A stretch of DNA of 6,919 nucleotides. Source: a bacterium (GTDB taxonomy: Bacteria > Latescibacterota > UBA2968). Shown one piece after another: positions 1 to 6,200 of this stretch (the first letter of the stretch is position 1; each line of letters starts with the position of its first letter). The position numbers were made by a program, and so were the translations under genes. The stretch covers positions 1 to 6,919 of the forward strand of contig JAPUJS010000179.1 in NCBI GenBank assembly GCA_027296045.1, written 5' to 3'. A model generated the notes under the pieces. That model was not told the DNA's origin. It searched no databases and saw nothing but the letters and a program-made list of their open reading frames with translations.

Positions 1-1
1 T

Positions 2-280
2 GGGGGGTCTGAAGAGGTAGCGGCTGAGATATCCGGTCATCTCCTCGCCCGTCCCGGCATGCTTTACGTGAACGACCCAGTCCTGCTTCCAGACTTTCTT
101 GGGCACAGCGCCGTAGAGGTCTGCGGCTCGGAGCGCATCGCGGAGCTTGGCTCGGAAGATGGACGAGAGCACGCGTCCCGGCATGAGGAACTTCGCGTTC
201 TTTGGCTTGCGCCACCCGAGCCCATCCGGGGTGAGCCCACCTGCGGTAACGAGGAAGTGGGCATGGGGGTGGAAGCGCTT
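2..280 (-). pseudogene. IS91-type (HUH/Y2) transposase fragment
   Basis: The minus strand is open for 93 codons, from about base 280 to the window edge, with no stop. Read that way it begins KRFHPHAHFLVTAGGL and ends GYLSRYLFRPP. The HPHAH segment (codons at 271-257) fits the His-hydrophobic-His metal site of rolling-circle IS91/IS801-type transposases. The YLSRY segment (31-17) fits their paired catalytic tyrosines (YxxxY). A basic, tryptophan-containing stretch (KKVWKQDWVVHV) lies between them, as is usual in this family. The N-terminal part that normally precedes the HUH motif is absent: the reading frame meets hyuA sequence instead. The C-terminal part may continue beyond base 1. Third codon positions are rich in C on this strand, unlike the G/T-rich neighbours, which agrees with a foreign origin. 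Family assignment is from recognised motifs only; truncation at the right side is directly visible. Confidence 0.85.
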
Positions 281-283
281 GTG
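261..283. other. Junction between transposase fragment and hyuA
   Basis: Reading rightwards, HyuA-like protein sequence (VEALVFAFMNAYAN) starts at about 269. Reading leftwards on the other strand, transposase-like sequence (KRFHPHAH) starts at about 280. The two assignments overlap by roughly 10-20 bases, so the breakpoint lies in 261-283, possibly at a short shared sequence. No inverted repeat or IS end is recognisable here. A clean IS91 insertion would place an element terminus, not the middle of the transposase gene, against the target. The junction is therefore better explained by deletion or recombination, or by a misassembly. Confidence 0.7.
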
Positions 284-1930
284 TTTGCTTTTATGAACGC
301 CTATGCCAACGGGGACCATGAGCTTGCAGCCCGAGAGATTTTGAAACAACACTGGCCCGAGGTCTATGTAGTGGCGTCGGCATCGATTTTGCCCGTGTTT
401 CGCGAGTTTGAGCGCACCAGTACGGCGGTGGTGAATGCCTATGTGCAACCCGTGGTCAGCCGGTATGTGATGCGTCTGAAAGATCGGTTGCAGGATAGGG
501 GATATCGGCGGGATCTGTTGATTATGCAGTCAAACGGGGGGATGATGTCGGCCGAAGCGACTCGGGATTTTTCGGTCAACACGATTTTGTCGGGCCCGGC
601 CGGGGGGGTGAGTGCGGCGACCCGGATTGCAGCGGAGAGCGGGTCGCAGCAGGTGATTGCATACGATATGGGGGGCACCAGCCTGGATGTATCGCTGGTG
701 GTGGACGGAGAACCGGCGACCTCGAACGGGACGGAGCTGGATTTTGGGGTGCCGGTGATGTTGTCGATGATTGATATTCACACCATTGGGGCGGGCGGCG
801 GGAGTATTGCGGTTGTGGATGAAGGTGGGATGTTGCAGGTTGGACCGGAAAGTGCGGGGGCCGAACCCGGACCCGTGTGTTATGGAAAGGGGGGAAGGGA
901 ACCGACTGTGACGGATGCCCATTTGGTGCTGGGGCGAATCAATCCGGATGCGCCGATTGCCGGTGGGGTGCGGCTGGATGTCGAGGCGGCCAGGTTGGCG
1001 ATGGAAGAAAAAATCGGCACGCCGTTGGGTTTGTCGGTGGAAGCGGCGGCCGGGGCCATTTTGACGGTGGCAAACAATCGGATTGCCGGGGCGATTCGGC
1101 GGGTGTCCATCGACCGGGGACACGACCCGCGCGATTTTGCGCTGTTTGCCTTTGGAGGGGGCGGGCCTTTGATGGTGAGCTTCCTGTTGGAGGAGCTGGG
1201 AATGGATCGGGGGATCGTGCCGGTACATCCGGGGATTACCTCGGCCTGGGGGTGTGCGATTGCCGACTTGAGGCGTGATTTTGTGGCCATGATCAACCGT
1301 CGTCTTTCGGAGGTGGATGTGGGTGGTCTGGAAGCTTGTTTTGAAGCACACCTCCGGGAGGGAGAGGCGTTTGTGCGGGGCGAGGGGATTTTCCTGGAGC
1401 GGGTTGTGGTGCAACGAGAGGCAGACCTTTCCTATGAAGGGCAAACCCATGTAATTCGGACGCCGCTGCCTTCCGGGCGTCTGACCCGCGAGGGTATTGC
1501 AGCACATTTTCGGGCGGCGTATTTGCGTTATTACGGGCGGGTGGATGCGGGGTTTGGGGGGTTGGAAGATCTGCTGGAACAGATGCCGATCCGGTTGTTG
1601 AATTTGCGCACGTCGGTGGTCGGAGTGCGGCCGGATGTGGTGTTGAAGGAGTTGCTGGTCCGTCCGGAGACGTCGGTGGCAGACGCACATCTGGGAGATC
1701 GATCGGTGTATGTGGACGACGGATTCTCGTCTGTGCCAACCTACGCGCGTTCAAAGCTGCCGTGGGGTGCAACTCTTCGTGGGCCGGCCGTGATTGAGCA
1801 GGCCGATACAACGGTGTGGCTGTCTCCGGGGGTGCACGCTCAGGTAGATGAGGGGGGCAATTTGTTGGTCAAGAGCGTTTCGGGTGCAGGAGAAAGAGAG
1901 ATTCGGAACCCGGGACGTGAAACTAAATAA
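263..1930 (+). CDS. hyuA: Hydantoinase/oxoprolinase alpha-type subunit HyuA, 5'-truncated
   Basis: This is the ATP-using subunit of the hydantoinase/5-oxoprolinase family, cytosolic and normally paired with HyuB. It activates a cyclic amide for hydrolysis. Numbering from Met at 263, recognisable landmarks are ERTSTAVVNAYVQP (50-63), SGPAGGV (110-116), the phosphate-binding DMGGTS (135-140), IGAGGGS, then GPESAGAEPGPVCYG with PTVTDAHLVLG, and FGGGGPL (297-303). A C-terminal domain runs through YEGQ to GPAVIEQADTTVW. About 555 residues remain against roughly 690 in full members. The N-terminal domain with the first DxGGT nucleotide-binding motif is missing. The frame stays open leftwards to an ATG at 59, but that extension is antisense to the transposase fragment and is not HyuA. 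The ATG at 263 is preceded by a GAGGAA (251-256), which also comes from transposase DNA. The gene is probably non-functional in this form, unless the junction is an assembly error. Confidence 0.88.
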   Translation: MGVEALVFAFMNAYANGDHELAAREILKQHWPEVYVVASASILPVFREFERTSTAVVNAYVQPVVSRYVMRLKDRLQDRGYRRDLLIMQSNGGMMSAEATRDFSVNTILSGPAGGVSAATRIAAESGSQQVIAYDMGGTSLDVSLVVDGEPATSNGTELDFGVPVMLSMIDIHTIGAGGGSIAVVDEGGMLQVGPESAGAEPGPVCYGKGGREPTVTDAHLVLGRINPDAPIAGGVRLDVEAARLAMEEKIGTPLGLSVEAAAGAILTVANNRIAGAIRRVSIDRGHDPRDFALFAFGGGGPLMVSFLLEELGMDRGIVPVHPGITSAWGCAIADLRRDFVAMINRRLSEVDVGGLEACFEAHLREGEAFVRGEGIFLERVVVQREADLSYEGQTHVIRTPLPSGRLTREGIAAHFRAAYLRYYGRVDAGFGGLEDLLEQMPIRLLNLRTSVVGVRPDVVLKELLVRPETSVADAHLGDRSVYVDDGFSSVPTYARSKLPWGATLRGPAVIEQADTTVWLSPGVHAQVDEGGNLLVKSVSGAGEREIRNPGRETK

Positions 1931-1933
1931 GGA
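1929..1933 (+). promoter_or_regulatory. Ribosome binding site of hyuB
   Basis: AAGGA overlaps the hyuA stop codon and lies 6 nt before the hyuB ATG at 1940. The overlap of the hyuA end with the hyuB binding site suggests translational coupling of the two subunits. Confidence 0.6.
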
Positions 1934-1939
1934 TTTGAG

Positions 1940-3667
1940 ATGGAGATAGATCCGATTACACTGGCCGTGATCCGGGGAAGTCTGGAGCAGATTGCAGATG
2001 AGATGGACGCTACGCTGGAACGGATGGCGTTTTCGCCGGTGATTTCCGACGGGTTTGACCGGGCAAGCGGGATTTATGACCGGGAAAACGGGGGGGTGAT
2101 CATGCAGGGCCCCCGGGGGTTGCCCAATTTTATCTATGTGATGGGGTTTACGGTTCGGTCGGTGATGGAGCGGATTGAGGAGATGGCACCCGAGGATATT
2201 TATATTGTAAACGACCCTTATCTGGGGGGCACACACTTGATGGATGTGAAGATGGTGAAGCCCTTTTACTATCAGGGTCGGTTGACGGCTTTTTTGGCCA
2301 ACAGCGGACACTGGCCGGACATTGGGGGACGCGTGCCGGGGGGGTTTTCGACCAAGGCGACGGAGATTTATCAGGAGGGGTTGCAACTGCCTCCGGTGAA
2401 ATTGTACCATCGGGGCCGGTTGAACCGGGAGGTTTTGAAGATTATCTTGCACAATGTGCGGGTGTCGGAAGAACGGCAAGGGGATATTATTGCGCAGGTG
2501 ACGTCGTTGCATGTGGGGGCAGATCGGTTGACCCGGTTGCTGGATCGATATGGGGTGGACACGGTTTTTGGAGCGGTGGATGAAATGAGCAGGCGTTCGG
2601 AGCAGTTGATGCGGTCGCATATTGAGAGCCTTCCGGATGGCACGTATTGGTTTGAAGAGCATATGGACAGCGACGGGGTGGACTGGAAACCGTTGACGAT
2701 TGATCTTTCGATGACCGTGGATGGCAGTGATGTGCATCTGGATTTTTCGAAAAGCAGCCCGGCCTGTCGGGGGCCTTTGAACAGTGTGTTGAGCACCACG
2801 ATGGCGGGGGTCTATATTGCCTTCAAGCATACGTTTCCGGATGTGCCGATGAATGAGGGGTGTTTTAAGCCGTTTACATTTAACTTGCCGCCCGAGACCT
2901 TTTTGAATGCACAACACCCCCGTCCGGTGGCGGGGTGTGCGGCAGAAGTGTGCCAGCGGGTGATTGATGTGGTGCTTGGGGCGCTGGGACAGGCGAATCC
3001 GGAGCGGGCGTATGCAGGGCCGATGGGTACGGTGACCAATTTGTCGGTGGGGGGGGAGGATCCGGAGCGTGGATATTATGTCCTCTATTCGTTTATTGGC
3101 GGGGGATATGGTGGGAATTTTGAAACGGATGGGTTGACCAATGGGAATCCGACGCTGGCGCTTGCCAGGACCCAGGCACTGGAGATTTTGGAGGCTCGAT
3201 ATCCGATTCTGTTCCGGCAATATACCATCCGGGAGGGGTCTGGCGGGGCGGGGTTGCGACGGGGTGGGTTTGGGGTGGTGTTCGAGTTCGAGATTCGGCG
3301 GGGAGAGGCGAGTGCGTCGCTTCTGGGCGATCGGGCATTGTTTGCACCCTTCGGGATTCTGGGAGGCAAGCCGGCACAGGTGGCCGAGCATTCGTTTGTG
3401 CTTCAAGGGAAAGCGTATCGACCGGCGCACCTGTCCAAGGATGAGGGTGTGTATATGCAGGTGGGGGATGTGGTGCGGTTGGAGACGCCGGGTGGGGGTG
3501 GGTATGGGAATCCGTTGGAGCGACCGTCGGAAAAGGTGTTGGAAGATGTGCGGCGGGGGTATTATAGCAGGGAAGTGGCACGAGAAGAGTATGGGGTGGT
3601 GATTCGGGAGGATGGATGGGAGATTGATGAGGAAGAGACCCAGAGGTTGAGAAGGATTGAGGATTAA
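1940..3667 (+). CDS. hyuB: Hydantoinase/oxoprolinase beta-type subunit HyuB
   Basis: This 575-residue protein is full length for the HyuB (Hydantoinase_B) family, the partner that completes ATP-dependent ring opening with HyuA. It starts MEIDPITLAVIRGSLEQIADEM, the usual N-terminus. It then shows SDGFDRASGIYD (36-47), NDPYLGGTHLMDVK (91-104), NSGHWPDIGG (121-130), the glycine-rich GSGGAGLRRGG (433-443), and the C-terminal TPGGGGYGNP (516-525). Asp40, His99, His124 and Asp127 are candidate metal ligands by analogy with characterised family members; I could not verify the assignment. It has no signal peptide or membrane segment. It follows hyuA by 9 nt with a binding site at the hyuA stop, and precedes the reductase by 19 nt, so the three look co-transcribed. 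No frameshift or missing block is seen. Substrate (hydantoin, oxoproline, lactam or related) is unknown. Confidence 0.93.
   Translation: MEIDPITLAVIRGSLEQIADEMDATLERMAFSPVISDGFDRASGIYDRENGGVIMQGPRGLPNFIYVMGFTVRSVMERIEEMAPEDIYIVNDPYLGGTHLMDVKMVKPFYYQGRLTAFLANSGHWPDIGGRVPGGFSTKATEIYQEGLQLPPVKLYHRGRLNREVLKIILHNVRVSEERQGDIIAQVTSLHVGADRLTRLLDRYGVDTVFGAVDEMSRRSEQLMRSHIESLPDGTYWFEEHMDSDGVDWKPLTIDLSMTVDGSDVHLDFSKSSPACRGPLNSVLSTTMAGVYIAFKHTFPDVPMNEGCFKPFTFNLPPETFLNAQHPRPVAGCAAEVCQRVIDVVLGALGQANPERAYAGPMGTVTNLSVGGEDPERGYYVLYSFIGGGYGGNFETDGLTNGNPTLALARTQALEILEARYPILFRQYTIREGSGGAGLRRGGFGVVFEFEIRRGEASASLLGDRALFAPFGILGGKPAQVAEHSFVLQGKAYRPAHLSKDEGVYMQVGDVVRLETPGGGGYGNPLERPSEKVLEDVRRGYYSREVAREEYGVVIREDGWEIDEEETQRLRRIED
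3231..3275 (+). other. G-quadruplex-prone tract inside hyuB
   Basis: Seven runs of three or more G lie within 45 bases (3231-3233, 3235-3238, 3245-3248, 3250-3253, 3261-3264, 3266-3268, 3272-3275). Every loop is 1-7 nt, so the standard G-quadruplex pattern is met several times over. The tract codes for a conserved glycine/arginine-rich segment of HyuB, so part of the G content is imposed by the protein. Frequent GGG glycine codons add to it. Confidence 0.5.
3490..3508 (+). other. G-quadruplex motif near the hyuB 3' end
   Basis: Four G-runs (3490-3492, 3494-3498, 3500-3502, 3506-3508) are separated by loops of 1, 1 and 3 nt, the arrangement expected for very stable quadruplexes. It encodes the conserved GGGGYG motif of HyuB. 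Confidence 0.5.
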
Positions 3668-3673
3668 TTTAAG

Positions 3674-3679
3674 AGGAGG
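3674..3679 (+). promoter_or_regulatory. Ribosome binding site fixing the reductase start at 3687
   Basis: A perfect AGGAGG lies 7 nt before the ATG at 3687. It chooses this start over an in-frame TTG at 3657, which has no suitable binding site and would overlap the end of hyuB. Confidence 0.8.
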
Positions 3680-3686
3680 GTTTGGT

Positions 3687-4556
3687 ATGCGGACACGAGC
3701 ATTGGGTAAGACGGGGATGCGCGTGACGGAGTTGTGTATGGGGTGTTGGGAGATTGGGGGGTTGTTTTGGGGGCCGATCGATCAGGTTGAGGCCCGGAAG
3801 CTGTTGTGGGCGGCTTTTGATGCGGGGGTCACGACGTATGATCTGGCGGATGTATATGGCAATGGACGGAGTGAGTGTCTGGTGGGGCGGGCGTTTCACG
3901 ATCGGCGGGACAAGGTTGTATTGATTAGCAAGGCGGGGTATTTGCCGGGGGCCGATGGGGCGCAGTCTTTGTATCAACCGCAGGTGCAGTGTCACGAGCC
4001 GAAGTATTTGAGGCAGGCCTGCGAGATGAGTTTGTGGCGGCTGGAGACGGATTATATAGATGTGTTTTTGTTGCACGATCCGCCGATGGAAGTGGTGAAG
4101 CGGCAGGGGGTTTGGAATGTATTGCGGAAGTTGAAGGCGGAGGGGAAGATCCGGGCATTTGGGGCTTCGGCCCCTCTGAATGTGGCTGTGGAGGCCGCTC
4201 GAAACGGGGCCGAGGTGATTGAGACACCGTTCAGTTTGCTGCTTCCCCAGGCTGGAGGGGATCTTTTCCCGCTGGCGAAAAAGGAGGGTGTGGGTGTGCT
4301 GGCACGGTCGCCGTTTACAAGTGGGCGGTTGTTTCAAACGGGCAAAGATGCGCCGACCAAACCGTTTCGGTTTTTGGCGCAAAAGGATCGGCCGTTGACG
4401 GCGGCGGCGATCAAGTATGTGCTGTCGCAAACGGCCGTGTCGTCGGTGGTGACGGGGATGATGAAGCGGACGGAGTTGAAAAAAAATGTGGTTGCAAGCA
4501 CACGGCCGTTTTTGACTCGGAACGAGTTGGCAAAAATTGTGAGCCTTCAGGGGTGA
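3687..4556 (+). CDS. Aldo/keto reductase
   Basis: This cytosolic NAD(P)H-dependent oxidoreductase of the aldo/keto reductase superfamily has 289 residues, a normal but compact length. The N-terminus MRTRALGKTGMRVTELCMG is typical. The catalytic tetrad is complete: Asp52 and Tyr57 in YDLADVYGNGRSE, Lys82 in LISKAGY, and His130 in FLLHDPP. Later segments include GVLARSPFTSGRLF, and SSVVTGMMKRTELKKNV, which matches the C-terminal cofactor-binding region. The ATG at 3687 is chosen for its AGGAGG site. The gene lies 19 nt after hyuB on the same strand, so it is probably in the hyu operon and may reduce or oxidise a carbonyl compound linked to the amide pathway; that link is inference. The substrate cannot be predicted, since family members range over sugars, aldehydes and keto compounds. 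Confidence 0.92.
   Translation: MRTRALGKTGMRVTELCMGCWEIGGLFWGPIDQVEARKLLWAAFDAGVTTYDLADVYGNGRSECLVGRAFHDRRDKVVLISKAGYLPGADGAQSLYQPQVQCHEPKYLRQACEMSLWRLETDYIDVFLLHDPPMEVVKRQGVWNVLRKLKAEGKIRAFGASAPLNVAVEAARNGAEVIETPFSLLLPQAGGDLFPLAKKEGVGVLARSPFTSGRLFQTGKDAPTKPFRFLAQKDRPLTAAAIKYVLSQTAVSSVVTGMMKRTELKKNVVASTRPFLTRNELAKIVSLQG
3740..3773 (+). other. G-quadruplex-prone tract at the 5' end of the reductase gene
   Basis: Four G-runs (3740-3743, 3748-3750, 3756-3761, 3769-3773) are separated by loops of 4, 5 and 7 nt. They lie 53-86 nt into the coding sequence, where folding in the mRNA could slow early elongation. The motif fits the standard pattern but the long loops make it weaker than the hyuB ones. 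Confidence 0.35.
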
Positions 4557-4565
4557 GGAAGATTG

Positions 4566-4589
4566 TCGGGGGCGGCTGAAGCCGACCGA
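4566..4589 (+). other. Small imperfect hairpin in the 116-nt spacer
   Basis: TCGG (4566-4569) pairs with CCGA (4586-4589), and CGGC (4573-4576) pairs with GCCG (4581-4584) around a TGAA loop, with an internal bulge. It sits 9 nt after the reductase stop. No T-tract follows, so it is not a standard intrinsic terminator. It could be a weak attenuator or 3'-end stabiliser, or chance. The rest of the spacer 4557-4672 shows no gene. Confidence 0.3.
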
Positions 4590-4621
4590 GCGCGGGTGGC
4601 ATCAGAGCCGCTCCACACAGA

Positions 4622-4650
4622 TTGAGACGGTGCGGTAGAATGGGTATGGA
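4622..4650 (+). promoter_or_regulatory. Possible weak sigma-70-type promoter before the M81 gene
   Basis: TTGAGA (4622-4627) is one base from the -35 consensus. It is followed after 17 nt by TATGGA (4645-4650), a poor -10. An alternative -10, TAGAAT (4636-4641), is closer to consensus but has no -35 at suitable distance. The 116-nt spacer makes a separate promoter reasonable, but the sequence support is thin and the organism's promoter rules are unknown. Confidence 0.2.
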
Positions 4651-4661
4651 AAAGGCGCATA

Positions 4662-4667
4662 AGGAGG
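4662..4667 (+). promoter_or_regulatory. Ribosome binding site fixing the M81 start at 4673
   Basis: AGGAGG within AAGGAGGTG lies 5 nt before the ATG at 4673. It selects this start over the in-frame TTG at 4622. The protein from 4673 begins exactly where the family begins, with MKWIVGSFSHETNTFS. Confidence 0.85.
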
Positions 4668-4672
4668 TGTTT

Positions 4673-6139
4673 ATGAAATGGATTGTGGGTAGTTTTTCGC
4701 ACGAGACGAATACGTTTTCAACGGTCCCGACGGATCTGGATGCGTTCCAGGCGCAAACGTACCATGTGGGCGCGGAGATTGCGGATCGGTCTGCAGGCAC
4801 GAAGACCCCGATTGGAGGGTTTATCGATGTGGCACAGGAACGCGGGGATGAACTGGTCTTCACGGTGTCTGCCCACGCGACGCCTTCGGGCTTGGTGACA
4901 CAGGAAGCGTATGAAACCATTGGGGCACAATTGCTGGAAGGCATTGAGGCAAACCCCGATGCGGACGGGATCTTGCTGGCTTTGCACGGAGCCATGGTGG
5001 CAGAGGGGATTGACGATGGGGAGGGCGAGCTTTTGAGGCGGATTCGGGAGGTGGTGGGTGACGAGATGCCGGTGGTGCTGGATTTACATTCGCATATTAC
5101 AGAGGAGATGGTGGGTGCGGCCGATGTGTTGATCGGGTATCAGAAGTACCCGCATACCGATACGTACGAACGGGGTGTGGAAGCCGCGCGGTTGATTGAA
5201 CAGATTGTGAAGGGAGACGTCCGCCCGGTATCTGCGTTACAGAAGCCGAGGATGATTCCGCCTTGTGGGACGTGCCATACCCAGGGCGGACTATACAAAG
5301 AACTCTGGGAAGAGGCTTTGCGGGCAGATCGACCGGGGGAGATTTTGACCACGTCTTTGTTTGCAGGATTTCCCTATGCAGATATTCCGCCCATGGGGTT
5401 TGCGGTGCTGGTATATGCCCGTGGAGATGAGGGGATTGCAAAGGCGGAGGCAGATCGATTGGCAACGATGGCCTGGGATCGGAGAGAAGCATTTTTGTAT
5501 ACGCCAACGTCGGTGTCCGATGCGGTGTCTCAGGCTCTTGCCGTGGATGGCGGGCCTGTGGTGATTGCCGATATTTCAGACAATCCGGGCGGTGGGGGAT
5601 CGAATGACGGCGTGGAGATTTTGCGGGAATTGCTGCATCAGGGGGTTCGGGATGCGGCTGTGGCAACGATCTACGATCCGGAGGTCGTAACGCAGGCAGT
5701 TGAAGCCGGTGTTGGGGCTTCGATTCGGAGCCCCCTGGGCGCAAAGACCGATGTATTACACGGCGCGTCGATTGAGATCGAAGGCCGGGTGCGGTTGTTG
5801 TTCGACGGAGACTTTCAATACAAAGGTCCGATGACACAGGGTGCCTGGGGAAGTATTGGGACCAGTGCGGTGGTGGACGTACAGGGAGTTCGGGTAATTG
5901 TGTGCAGCAAAAGGTTGCAGAGCAGAGACCCGGAGGTTTTTCGGGCCGCCGGAATCGAACCGCTTGCCCAGAAGATTCTGGTGGTCAAGTCGGCCGTGCA
6001 TTTTCGGGCGGCGTTTGAACCGCTTGCGGCAGAAGTGATTGTGGCGGATGCACCCGGGTTGACGTCGCTGGACATGTCTCTATTTGACTTCAAACGGATC
6101 ACGCGGCCGATGTTTCCGCTTGATAAGGATGTAGTCTAG
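4673..6139 (+). CDS. M81 family metallopeptidase, MlrC-like
   Basis: This 488-residue protein is full length for the M81 family, whose named member MlrC (microcystinase C) hydrolyses linear peptide products of microcystin breakdown. Most relatives have unknown substrates. The N-terminal domain starts with the hallmark SFSHETNTFS (7-16), then LHGAMV (104-109), DLHSH (137-141) and YPHTD (159-163). The histidines of the last two and the nearby acidic residues are the likely zinc ligands. The C-terminal domain shows SDNPGGGGSNDG (302-313) and KSAVHFRAAF (439-448), and ends in RPMFPLD. No signal peptide is seen, so it should be cytosolic. It lies 116 nt after the reductase on the same strand, and may be in the same operon or start from its own promoter. 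With hyuAB nearby, a role in cleaving small amides or peptides is plausible but inferred; microcystin breakdown is not implied. Confidence 0.92.
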   Translation: MKWIVGSFSHETNTFSTVPTDLDAFQAQTYHVGAEIADRSAGTKTPIGGFIDVAQERGDELVFTVSAHATPSGLVTQEAYETIGAQLLEGIEANPDADGILLALHGAMVAEGIDDGEGELLRRIREVVGDEMPVVLDLHSHITEEMVGAADVLIGYQKYPHTDTYERGVEAARLIEQIVKGDVRPVSALQKPRMIPPCGTCHTQGGLYKELWEEALRADRPGEILTTSLFAGFPYADIPPMGFAVLVYARGDEGIAKAEADRLATMAWDRREAFLYTPTSVSDAVSQALAVDGGPVVIADISDNPGGGGSNDGVEILRELLHQGVRDAAVATIYDPEVVTQAVEAGVGASIRSPLGAKTDVLHGASIEIEGRVRLLFDGDFQYKGPMTQGAWGSIGTSAVVDVQGVRVIVCSKRLQSRDPEVFRAAGIEPLAQKILVVKSAVHFRAAFEPLAAEVIVADAPGLTSLDMSLFDFKRITRPMFPLDKDVV

Positions 6140-6186
6140 CGTCGGCAAGGACTTTGGTATTCCTACAAATGTAAGATTGTCTCCAC

Positions 6187-6191
6187 AGGAG
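6187..6191 (+). promoter_or_regulatory. Ribosome binding site fixing the regulator start at 6201
   Basis: AGGAG lies 9 nt before the ATG at 6201, with a second, closer AGGTG (6193-6197). Both favour ATG 6201 over the in-frame TTG at 6177. MKILIVDDS is the usual beginning of a receiver domain. Confidence 0.65.
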
Positions 6192-6200
6192 CAGGTGATC

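Noticed and set aside
530..1690. Long minus-strand open frame inside hyuA
   Set aside because: It is a shadow: arginine-, proline- and histidine-rich low-information protein opposite a clearly coding HyuA frame, caused by the G-rich coding strand.
1751..3430. 559-codon minus-strand open frame opposite hyuB
   Set aside because: The plus-strand HyuB has all its family motifs across the region. The minus frame has the biased composition of an antisense shadow and no recognisable domain.
3657..3686. TTG start extending the reductase by 10 residues
   Set aside because: It would overlap hyuB and has no binding site at the right distance, while ATG 3687 has a perfect AGGAGG and gives the normal family N-terminus.
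6164..6173. TACA-AA-TGTA inverted repeat before the response regulator
   Set aside because: Only 4-bp arms in an AT-rich spacer, with no second copy in the window. Chance is sufficient.
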